Shown here: positions 6,787 to 13,824 of the stretch, one piece after another
How the letters are laid out: each line of letters opens with the position of its first letter
Numbering within the stretch: position 1 is the stretch's first letter
Source of the DNA: JARBUG01 sp035628915
GTDB taxonomy: Bacteria > Bacillota > Sulfobacillia > Symbiobacteriales > Symbiobacteriaceae
DNA: 64,000 nt
Assembly (NCBI GenBank): GCA_035628915.1
Contig: DASPIW010000062.1
Coordinates: 1-64,000, forward strand
Direction of reading: 5' to 3'
Notes under the pieces: model-generated
Told to the model about the DNA's origin: nothing
What the model saw: only the letters and a program-made list of their open reading frames with translations
The model's database searches: none
Program-made: the position numbers and the translations under genes

Positions 6787-8103
6787 ATGGATTGGCAGCA
6801 GATCAAAGCGAGAGTGATGGACGAAGTGCTCCGGCAGCTGCAGGCCGAGGGCTCTCATATCGTCAATGAGCAGCCGGCCGCGGTCGTACCGGCTGATTTC
6901 CGGACCGATTTTCTGGTCGTGGTTGCGGGTCCCATCACCGACAAGGTCGTGGCCCTGGCGCAGGTGCTTGCCGGCGCCGGCAACGTAACGTTCGTCACTC
7001 ACGGCGATGCCGGTGCCATCGCTCCGCTGCGCGCCTGCGGCCAGGTGATCACCGAGGGCGCCGAGGAGGCGGCTCGGCGCCTCGCCCAGGGCGCCGGGCG
7101 GGTCATCGTGCCGTCCCTATATGTCGGCGTGGCGGCCAAGGTCAGCAATCTGATCGGCGACTGCCTGACGTCCGCCGTGCTGGTGGAGGCGGCGATTTGC
7201 GGCAAGCCTGCCGAAGTGGCCCGCGACGGCATGGCCATGCCCGCCGAGGTGAATTGGGCCATCCGCCGGAAGGTGGAGGAAGTCCTCCAGTCCCTGCGCA
7301 CTTTCGGCTTCGCCGTGACCGATCTGGAGAGTCTTGCGGCCGAGGCAGCTCGCCTGCCCAAGGCCAGCCCTGCGGCCCCGGCCGCGGCACCGGCCCCGGC
7401 GGGACCCGCGGCGGATTTCGACCGGGAACTGGCCCGCATGATCGACCACACGCTGCTCAAGCCCGAAGCTACGGCCGAGCAGGTCGCCAAGCTCTGCCGG
7501 GAAGCCCGGGAGTACAACTTCATGTCGGTCTGCGTCAACCCGGGCTGGGTGCCCCTGGCGGCGGAACAGCTGCGCGGCTCGGGCGTGAAAGTCTGCACGG
7601 TCATCGGCTTCCCGCTCGGCGCCACCATCACCGAATCCAAGGCGTATGAGACGGCCGAGACCATCCGGCAAGGCGCCGCTGAAGTCGACATGGTAATCAA
7701 CGTGGGCGCCCTGAAATCCGGCCAGTACGACCGGGTGCGCAGCGATATCAAGGCCGTGGTGGAAGCGGCCCGGGGCAAGGCCCTGACCAAGGTGATCATT
7801 GAGACGGGCCTGCTTACGGAAGCCGAGAAAGTGAAGGCGTGCGAACTGGCGAAGGAGGCCGGGGCCGACTTCGTCAAGACATCCACGGGCTTCGGCCCCG
7901 GCGGCGCCACGCCGGAGGATATCGCCCTCATGCGCCGGACGGTCGGCCCGGAGATGGGCGTAAAGGCCTCGGGCGGCGTGCGGGATTACGACGCGGCCCT
8001 GGCCGTGGTGAAGGCGGGCGCCAGCCGCATCGGCGCCAGTGCCTCCATCAACATCGTCAGGCGGGTGAAGCCGCAGCCGGCGCCCGCCAAGGAAAAATAC
8101 TAG
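6787..8103 (+). CDS. deoC: BMC flavoprotein-like domain fused to deoxyribose-phosphate aldolase
   Basis: 438 residues with three parts. Residues 1-20 (MDWQQIKARVMDEVLRQLQA) look like an encapsulation helix. Residues about 37-190 resemble the flavoprotein (PF02441-like) proteins of BMC loci, with FLVVVAGPITDKVVALAQVL and VPSLYVGVAAKVSNLIGDCL. An Ala/Pro linker (about 195-213) leads to a complete DeoC barrel starting RELARMIDHTLLKPEAT. The Schiff-base lysine is Lys364 in DFVKTSTGFGPGG; a second active-site lysine is Lys393 in GVKASGGVRDYD. The aldolase splits 2-deoxyribose-5-phosphate to glyceraldehyde-3-phosphate and acetaldehyde. DeoC normally stands alone at about 220 residues, so the fusion and targeting helix are unusual. 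It closes the operon and defines its likely substrate. Confidence 0.88.
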   Translation: MDWQQIKARVMDEVLRQLQAEGSHIVNEQPAAVVPADFRTDFLVVVAGPITDKVVALAQVLAGAGNVTFVTHGDAGAIAPLRACGQVITEGAEEAARRLAQGAGRVIVPSLYVGVAAKVSNLIGDCLTSAVLVEAAICGKPAEVARDGMAMPAEVNWAIRRKVEEVLQSLRTFGFAVTDLESLAAEAARLPKASPAAPAAAPAPAGPAADFDRELARMIDHTLLKPEATAEQVAKLCREAREYNFMSVCVNPGWVPLAAEQLRGSGVKVCTVIGFPLGATITESKAYETAETIRQGAAEVDMVINVGALKSGQYDRVRSDIKAVVEAARGKALTKVIIETGLLTEAEKVKACELAKEAGADFVKTSTGFGPGGATPEDIALMRRTVGPEMGVKASGGVRDYDAALAVVKAGASRIGASASINIVRRVKPQPAPAKEKY

Positions 8104-8116
8104 GCATACGCCACGC

Positions 8117-8145
8117 GGGGCCCCCTCAGTCAGCGAGGGGGCCCC
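8117..8145 (+). terminator. Rho-independent-like terminator of the BMC operon
   Basis: An 11-bp perfect stem (GGGGCCCCCTC / GAGGGGGCCCC) with a 7-nt loop starts 14 bp after the aldolase stop. The U-tract is poor. Confidence 0.7.
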
Positions 8146-8146
8146 T

Positions 8147-8207
8147 TGACGCGGATCAGACAGTTCGATTATCATCGAACTGCAAGGTGGTTCGATGGAG
8201 GTCGAAC
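8147..8207 (+). promoter_or_regulatory. Promoter with two palindromic operators
   Basis: TTGACG (8147-8152), a 17-nt spacer and TTATCA (8170-8175) form a promoter. A perfect inverted repeat with arms CAGTTCGAT (8161-8169) and ATCGAACTG (8174-8182) covers the -10 box. A second palindrome, GTTCGA-N6-TCGAAC (8190-8207), covers the ribosome site. Both share GTTCGA half-sites. This is the expected arrangement for autorepression by the ArsR-type regulator just downstream. Confidence 0.8.
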
Positions 8208-8211
8208 ATGT

Positions 8212-9141
8212 ATGACATATCGAGTGACAGTCCAGCATTCCCTGGTTTACGAGTTCCTCGTCAGCTTCAAGGCCTACACCGACCGGGCCTCCCACAAGGC
8301 CCTGGACCTCGGTCAAGCCTGGGTGCGCGAAGTTGGCCGGCGCCTGCCCGAAGGGTTTGGCGAAATGGCATCCAAGGCTGCGAAAGCTCTGCCCCCCTCC
8401 GAACTGACGAAGGTGTGTCCCGCCGGCGATGATCCCCTGGGGCTCATTGAATGGCTGGCCGGCATGCCCGTTGGAGAGCTATACGAGCTCATCGTGCCGT
8501 TAGTGGATGATCCGGCGCACATTCCACCCGACCTGGGCAGTGCCAGAGACAGGTTCGTCCAGGCCGGCAGGGTCTGGCATGAGACCTACTTCAGCTCCCT
8601 GGACCCCCGAATTCCGGCCGGCCTTGCCCGCAACGCAGAGGCCACCGCTATCTTCGCTCGGGAGCATCTGCCGGCGGAAGCGGTGGAGGCGATTACCCGG
8701 GGCATCGTGCTGGATGCGGGTCCGCACATCGCAGACGTCATCCTGATTCCCCAGTACCATTTCCGGCCGTACAATCTGTTTGACTGGACACCGCGCCAGT
8801 GCGTCATCGGCTACGCCGCCGACGTGCTGCCCCCGGCGCCGGGCGCCGCCCCACCAGACCTCCGGAACCTGATCCGCGCGCTTGATGACGACAGCCGCCT
8901 GCAGATTCTCCGCTTCCTGGCAGGCGGCGTGCGCAGCTTTACTGATGTGGTCAAATTCGCCGGCCTCGCCAAGAGCACGGTACACCACCATATGGTGACC
9001 CTCCGGTCATCCGGACTGATCCGAGTCCACGTCCGGCCGGAAGGTGCCGACCGCTACAGCCTGCGCCCCGAAGCCATTGATCACATCTCCCCTCGTCTTT
9101 ATGCCTTTCTGAAGGAGGAGCAGCCGCATGCCGGCCTATGA
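8212..9141 (+). CDS. ArsR-type HTH transcriptional regulator with N-terminal effector domain
   Basis: 309 residues from the ATG at 8212, with GGAGGT nine bases upstream. The DNA-binding part is C-terminal (about residues 222-300): LIRALDDDSRLQILRFLAGG, a recognition segment FAGLAKSTVHHHMVTLRSSGLI, and a wing with RPEGADRYSLRP. The N-terminal 210 residues are a helical domain resembling the DUF5937-type extension of some ArsR/SmtB proteins; no metal-binding cysteine cluster is visible. It is co-transcribed with the exporter, whose ATG lies inside its 3' end. Twin GTTCGA palindromes at its promoter argue for autorepression. The ligand is unknown; a drug or small hydrophobic compound is plausible given the exporter. 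Confidence 0.8.
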   Translation: MTYRVTVQHSLVYEFLVSFKAYTDRASHKALDLGQAWVREVGRRLPEGFGEMASKAAKALPPSELTKVCPAGDDPLGLIEWLAGMPVGELYELIVPLVDDPAHIPPDLGSARDRFVQAGRVWHETYFSSLDPRIPAGLARNAEATAIFAREHLPAEAVEAITRGIVLDAGPHIADVILIPQYHFRPYNLFDWTPRQCVIGYAADVLPPAPGAAPPDLRNLIRALDDDSRLQILRFLAGGVRSFTDVVKFAGLAKSTVHHHMVTLRSSGLIRVHVRPEGADRYSLRPEAIDHISPRLYAFLKEEQPHAGL

Positions 9142-10528
9142 GGCGCCAAAGAACGGCTTCCGCACGTTCAGCATCATCTGGGCGACGCAGTCGGTCTCCG
9201 TGCTCGGCACCGCCCTGACGCTGTTTGCCATGAACATCTATATCGCACAGGTGCTCTACCCCCTGCCTGAGCAGAAGCCCCAACTGGCGGGGGCGTTCAC
9301 CATCGTCAACCTGGCAGCCATGATTCCCCAGCTCGTGGCGGCGCCACTGGCGGGCGCCTGGGCAGACCGGCACGACCGGAAGCAGACGATGTTCGTCGCG
9401 GATTTGGCCAGCGGCGTCCTGAGTCTCGCGCTCGCGTTCATGTTGCTGCAGGGAACGGTCGAGCTTCCTTTCCTATCTGCCGCCGCCGTGGGCTATGGCC
9501 TGCTGGGCGCCTTCCACGGTTCGGCCTTCGACACGGCCTACGCCATGCTGGTGCCCGACCGCCTGTTGCCCCGGGCCAACGCCATGATGCAGACCATGTG
9601 GTCGCTCTCCACCATTTTGGCACCGGGCATCGCGGCGTTTCTAATCGCCCTGCCGACCCTTGCCCGGGGCGGCGCCTGGGCCGGGGCCGCAGGCGGGCTG
9701 CTGGCCGGCATGAGTGACGGTACGGCCCTGACCGTCATCATCGACGGGGTTACGTTCTTCCTGGCGGCGCTGGTGCTGCCGTTCCTGGACGTGCCCTCGC
9801 CGAAGCGGGCGGACCTGGCCCCCGGCGAGTCCGGCAAGCCGCAGCGCTCCATCTGGGCAGACATCAGGGAAGGCGCGGTCTACATATGGCACCGGCGGCC
9901 CATGCTCTGGCTGCTGGCAACTTTCACACTCTGCAACATGCTGACCCCCTTTGGCGTGATTCTGCCCCTGGTCGTCAAGTTCAACCTGGCTGCCGACTGG
10001 GCGGCCCGCGGCTTCACGCTGGAGACAGCGCTTGCACTCCTCAACACGGTCAACAGCATTGGCGCTGTGGCCGCAGGGGTAGCAATTACGGCCCTCGGCG
10101 GGCTCAAACAGCGGCGCGTCCACGGCGTGGTGGTGCCCCTGGCCATCGGTGCGATCCTCCAGATCGCCGTCGGTCTCTCCACCGGTCTTTACGCTGCCGC
10201 CGCGCTGATGCTCGTCTTCGGTCTGATCTTTCCCATCGCTAACGTGCATTCCCAATCAATCTGGCAGACGCAGACGCCGCGGGAACTGCAGGGCCGGGTT
10301 TTCGCCGTCCGGCGTGTCATCGCCCAGTGCTCCGGTCCCGTGGGCCTCGCCGCCGCAGGCGCACTGGCAGGTCTTTACGATGCAGGGCTGGTCCTGGCAG
10401 CCATGGGCGGGTTGTTGGCCGTCTTCATGGTGGCGCAATTGTTCAACCCGCAATTGCTGAAGGTAGAAGATAAAGCCTACCTCGACAATCTGGCGGACCA
10501 AATGGCGAGGGCGGCGAACGGCGCCTGA
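9128..10528 (+). CDS. MFS exporter
   Basis: 466 residues, about 12 predicted membrane segments. The start overlaps the upstream regulator by 14 bp and is preceded by AAGGAGGAG. The loop between helices 2 and 3 has GAWADRHDRKQTMFVADL, the GxxADRxxRK signature of the major facilitator superfamily drug/siderophore exporters (EntS/MefA-like). A glycine- and alanine-rich insertion lies around residues 175-195. It probably expels a compound sensed by the ArsR-type regulator. Substrate unknown. Confidence 0.87.
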   Translation: MPAYEAPKNGFRTFSIIWATQSVSVLGTALTLFAMNIYIAQVLYPLPEQKPQLAGAFTIVNLAAMIPQLVAAPLAGAWADRHDRKQTMFVADLASGVLSLALAFMLLQGTVELPFLSAAAVGYGLLGAFHGSAFDTAYAMLVPDRLLPRANAMMQTMWSLSTILAPGIAAFLIALPTLARGGAWAGAAGGLLAGMSDGTALTVIIDGVTFFLAALVLPFLDVPSPKRADLAPGESGKPQRSIWADIREGAVYIWHRRPMLWLLATFTLCNMLTPFGVILPLVVKFNLAADWAARGFTLETALALLNTVNSIGAVAAGVAITALGGLKQRRVHGVVVPLAIGAILQIAVGLSTGLYAAAALMLVFGLIFPIANVHSQSIWQTQTPRELQGRVFAVRRVIAQCSGPVGLAAAGALAGLYDAGLVLAAMGGLLAVFMVAQLFNPQLLKVEDKAYLDNLADQMARAANGA

Positions 10529-10563
10529 CCTGTGGTATGATGGGCCAGGATGGAGGTGACGCC

Positions 10564-11316
10564 GTGGGCGTTTACAACGCGGAGGCCATCGTGCTCCGAA
10601 CCCGTGACTTTGACGAGGCTGACAAGATTCTCGTCATGTTGACCCGTGAGGAAGGAAAGATTCAGGCCGTGGCCAAGGGCGCCCGGCGCCCGCGGGGGCG
10701 CTACGCGGCCGCCGCCCAGATTTTCACGCAGGTCAAGGCGTCGCTCTATCACGGCCGCAACCTCGACACGCTCAGCCAGGTGGAGATTGTGGAGTCGTTC
10801 CGCCACCTGCGGGAAGACCTGCTCCGTATGGCCTACGGCAGCTACATCTGCGAACTGATGGACGAGATGCTCCGGGAAAAGCAGCGGTACGAATCGACCT
10901 ACCTGCTCCTGCTGACCACCCTGCACCTGCTCAACGAGCCCGACCTGCCGCCCGAGCCCACCCGGCGTGCTTATGAACTGAAGCTGTTCTCGATTCTCGG
11001 CTTCCGCCCGAGCTTCGAGGAGTGCGTTGCATGCAACAAACCCCTGGGGCCCGGCCCCGTGGTGCGGTTCGCACCCGCCCTGGGCGGCGTTCTCTGCCCG
11101 ACCTGCCCCGCGGAGGGCGAAGTCGTGCACCGGCTCTCCCGCGGCACCCTGGAGACGATGAAGCGCCTGTTGGATGGCGATATCCGGAAGGCTTATATGG
11201 TGCGCATCGCGGCCGACATGGCCGGCGAGATCGACCGTGCCATTGCCGACTACATCAAGGTCCGCACCGAGCGGCCCCTGAAGTCGAAGGAGTTCCTCGA
11301 CGAACTGCGGGTTTAG
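10564..11316 (+). CDS. recO: DNA repair protein RecO
   Basis: 250 residues from the GTG at 10564, with GGAGGTGAC six bases upstream. The N-terminal OB fold is clear: AEAIVLRTRDFDEADKILVM and GKIQAVAKGARRPRG. The helical C-terminal domain holds a zinc motif, CVACNK and CPTCP. RecO anneals DNA and loads RecA with RecR/RecF at gaps. In Bacillota recO commonly precedes glyQS; here about 6 kb of other genes lie between them. Confidence 0.95.
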   Translation: MGVYNAEAIVLRTRDFDEADKILVMLTREEGKIQAVAKGARRPRGRYAAAAQIFTQVKASLYHGRNLDTLSQVEIVESFRHLREDLLRMAYGSYICELMDEMLREKQRYESTYLLLLTTLHLLNEPDLPPEPTRRAYELKLFSILGFRPSFEECVACNKPLGPGPVVRFAPALGGVLCPTCPAEGEVVHRLSRGTLETMKRLLDGDIRKAYMVRIAADMAGEIDRAIADYIKVRTERPLKSKEFLDELRV

Positions 11317-11361
11317 GACATGCACCGCCCGACCATAATCTCTCTTGTGGAGGGGTTATGG

Positions 11362-11658
11362 ATGTTCGGTTTCTCGGTACAGTTGCGCGAGTTGGGACCG
11401 CGGGACGGCATCATGCGGGGGGAGTGCGGGCGGTACCGCTGGGAGGCCCGCATGGCCCGGGGGCCCGTCTCCTATGGGCTGGACCCGGCGACGCTCTATA
11501 AAGGCCCCGGGCGGATCGTCCGCCTGGTACTTTACGAAGAACTTTCACGGTCGGGTGCCGGACACAAGGTCGCGGCCTTTGACCGGGGCTGGCTGTACGG
11601 CCGTAAGGAGCACCTCGCCATCGTGCAGCGCGTGGTGCGGTATCTCGAAAAGCAATAA
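11362..11658 (+). CDS. Small conserved-looking hypothetical protein
   Basis: 98 residues from the ATG at 11362, with GGAGGGG about 8 nt upstream; a longer TTG/ATG start is possible. I do not recognise a domain. It is basic and has alternating hydrophobic/charged strands (GFSVQLRELGPRDG, RIVRLVLYEEL, KVAAFDRGWLYG), suggesting a small beta-rich cytosolic protein. It sits 45 bp after recO and before a strong terminator, so it is probably in the recO transcript. Confidence 0.6.
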   Translation: MFGFSVQLRELGPRDGIMRGECGRYRWEARMARGPVSYGLDPATLYKGPGRIVRLVLYEELSRSGAGHKVAAFDRGWLYGRKEHLAIVQRVVRYLEKQ

Positions 11659-11663
11659 AGCGA

Positions 11664-11700
11664 GGGGGCGCCCATGAAGCCAGGGCGCCCCCATGTTTTT
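11664..11700. terminator. Convergent terminator after recO operon
   Basis: GGGGGCGCCC / GGGCGCCCCC stem (11664-11673, 11683-11692) followed on the plus strand by a T-rich run. It sits between the recO transcript and the converging glycosidase-like gene and can serve both. Confidence 0.85.
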
Positions 11701-13639
11701 ACTGCTTGGGAGTGATAACGACCGTCTGCGTCTCCGGCTCCCACTTCACGTCCATATGATAGTTCTCAGATACGAACCGGACCGGCACCAGCGTCCGCCC
11801 CCCGAGGATCCTGGCCGGCACGTCCAGGGCCTTCAACGGCTTGCCGTCCAGCGTCGGTACCGGATTGCCGATTTGCAGCTTCAGCACGCTGCCTCCCCGC
11901 ACTGCCGTCACGGTCTCGGTGGCGCCGTCCCAGGCGATTTCGGCGCCCAGTGCCTCCAAAATGGCCCGGGCCGGTACCAGCGTCCGGTTGTCCAGAATCA
12001 CCGGGGGCTGATCAAAGTCGATGTACCGGCCGTTCAGCTTCACCCGGATTGCCGAGGCGTCGAAGCTGTAGTTGCGCCGGACCCCTTCCCGGCCGTCCTT
12101 GTCGTATGCCACCACGGTCAGCGTGCGCGGGCCCGTGAGCCCGGTCAGGTCCAGATTTGCAGCCCACGGCAGCCGGGTCGCCGCGGCCTTCTGGACACCG
12201 TCCAGCAGGTACGCGACCCGCCCGACCCCTGCGGGCAGGTTGACGTAAGCCGCCACCTGCGTAGGACCCAGCAGCGTGGCCTGCTCCATGGGGCGCCAGA
12301 AGGAGCGGGCGCCGCCCATCGAGCCCAAGTACCAGTCGTCCGCGGTCACCCGCCTGTACGTTTCGGTCAGTACGTCACTGCCCGAAAGCACATAGTGGCT
12401 GGCGCTCGGGACCTGCGGACGCAGCCTGACGTCCACGTTGAAGTACGCGACCGCCTTCATGCGGGGGAAAATCAGAGGCAAATAGCCGTAGAACCGCTCC
12501 ATCGCTTCAGCGGCCCAGGCCGCTTCGTCGCGGTGCGGTGAGCGGTTGGCCCAGCCGAAGCCGGTCTCCGCAATCATGATGGGTTTGCGGGGCGAGTACA
12601 GGTTGTAGATCGCCCGGAATTTATCGACGGGGTTGGCCCGCTTCCCCTGGTAGAACATGTCCGCGTCTTTTTGGAGGGAATTGACGTCACCGCGGAAATA
12701 GGGGTCGGTGTACCCGTTAATGCCGACCCAGTCCACATATGCATCACCAGGATAATACAGGTTGTAATCCTGGTCGCCCACGAAGTTCGGCGACCAGACC
12801 ATCGCCACGTTCGGAGCCTCCTCCCGCATGATGCGCGCCACCAGGGCGAACTTCTGCCGGTACAGCGCCGGATCGCCGTGCCAGGCCGTCCAGGCGCCGT
12901 TCATTTCGCCGCCGAACCGGAGGAAGACAGGCCTGCCGAAAGCCTCCAGCTCCCGGGCGAAGTCCCGGAGGTACGGACCGTCCTGCACCGCCGCCAATCC
13001 CTCGTCCGGCTCCCATGCCACCTGCAGAGACGGGCTCTTCTGCCAGATGGCGGTGCCCGCCACGCGCCTGGCGGAGTCGTTCCAGCGCACATAAACCAGC
13101 GACATGGCGTACGGCTTACCGTAGGCCGCCGCCACGCGAGAGGGGTCGCCGCCCACTGCGGGGTCCAGGTCCAGGGCGCCGCCCAGCAGCGTACCGAAGG
13201 CGGGTTCATGCTTGGCAAGCTTGACCGCAGGCGCCCCGTCCGCCGGTCTGGCGACGAAGGCCCGGATCTCCGGGCGCAGCTGCTCCGCCCGGCGCACGTG
13301 GGGCAGCATGCCCTCGGCAAAGCTCGGGTCGCTCAACTGGCTCCAGCATTCAATCTCCGCATCATACGCGGCAATGGCTTCCGTCAGGCGCCCCCGTTCG
13401 TCGAGGGCCTGGCCGAGCTTGCGCGCATAGTGACCGCAGGCCTCCAGGTCATGGCTGCGCAGCGAATCGACCAGCTTCATCCACAACGCCATGGCCCCTT
13501 CCAAATCCCCTGCGTTCTCCTTGTCCCGGGCCGTCACAATCCAGTTCCACTCCTGGCTGGTGACAGCAGCCCGGGCGCCCGCCGGAAAGAGCGCAGCGAT
13601 GCTCAGCAGAGCTGCCAGGGCGGCAAGGAACCGTCGCAC
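11699..13639 (-). CDS. Secreted GH26-like glycoside hydrolase with copper-amine-oxidase-type stalk domain
   Basis: 646 residues from a GTG at 13639, with AAGGAGGGG upstream. A signal peptide (RRFLAALAALLSIAALFPAGARA) is followed by a helical, TPR-like segment (about 25-110). A barrel domain (about 140-430) has FLRFGGEMNGAW, which matches the GH26 beta-mannanase acid/base region, and IMIAETGFGWA, which could supply the nucleophile glutamate. The C-terminal 120 residues are a stalk domain (IRVKLNGRYIDFDQPPVILDNRTLVPARAIL ... GGRTLVPVRFVSE in part) of the copper amine oxidase N-terminal type common in Bacillota. Probable role: secreted or surface polysaccharide hydrolase. Exact substrate is uncertain. 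Confidence 0.8.
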   Translation of the reverse strand: MRRFLAALAALLSIAALFPAGARAAVTSQEWNWIVTARDKENAGDLEGAMALWMKLVDSLRSHDLEACGHYARKLGQALDERGRLTEAIAAYDAEIECWSQLSDPSFAEGMLPHVRRAEQLRPEIRAFVARPADGAPAVKLAKHEPAFGTLLGGALDLDPAVGGDPSRVAAAYGKPYAMSLVYVRWNDSARRVAGTAIWQKSPSLQVAWEPDEGLAAVQDGPYLRDFARELEAFGRPVFLRFGGEMNGAWTAWHGDPALYRQKFALVARIMREEAPNVAMVWSPNFVGDQDYNLYYPGDAYVDWVGINGYTDPYFRGDVNSLQKDADMFYQGKRANPVDKFRAIYNLYSPRKPIMIAETGFGWANRSPHRDEAAWAAEAMERFYGYLPLIFPRMKAVAYFNVDVRLRPQVPSASHYVLSGSDVLTETYRRVTADDWYLGSMGGARSFWRPMEQATLLGPTQVAAYVNLPAGVGRVAYLLDGVQKAAATRLPWAANLDLTGLTGPRTLTVVAYDKDGREGVRRNYSFDASAIRVKLNGRYIDFDQPPVILDNRTLVPARAILEALGAEIAWDGATETVTAVRGGSVLKLQIGNPVPTLDGKPLKALDVPARILGGRTLVPVRFVSENYHMDVKWEPETQTVVITPKQ

Positions 13640-13744
13640 ATCGGACCCCTCCTTCATTCAGGCTTGATGCGTAGGCATAATATTCGGGTAACAACATAGT
13701 CACAACGGTTAGTTCGTACATTCACAAATACCAGGGTAAACCGG

Positions 13745-13822
13745 ACTAATATGCACTGTTCCACTTATTATGCACACTTGTATGATCAAAGTGCATCCTA
13801 ATCACAAGGGGGCATGCACTGA
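13745..13822 (+). promoter_or_regulatory. Cluster of ATGCAC/GTGCAT motifs upstream of the Dcu carrier
   Basis: Four copies of ATGCAC or its complement lie within about 75 bp (near 13751, 13769, 13791 and 13814). One pair, ATGCACACTT and AAGTGCAT, forms an inverted repeat. Such clustering suggests an operator for a local regulator of dicarboxylate transport. No cognate regulator is adjacent. Confidence 0.4.
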
Positions 13823-13824
13823 TT

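Noticed and set aside
1143..8103. Reading the BMC operon as a propanediol or ethanolamine type
   Set aside because: No diol dehydratase, ethanolamine ammonia-lyase, reactivase or B12 genes are present; DeoC and DeoR point elsewhere.
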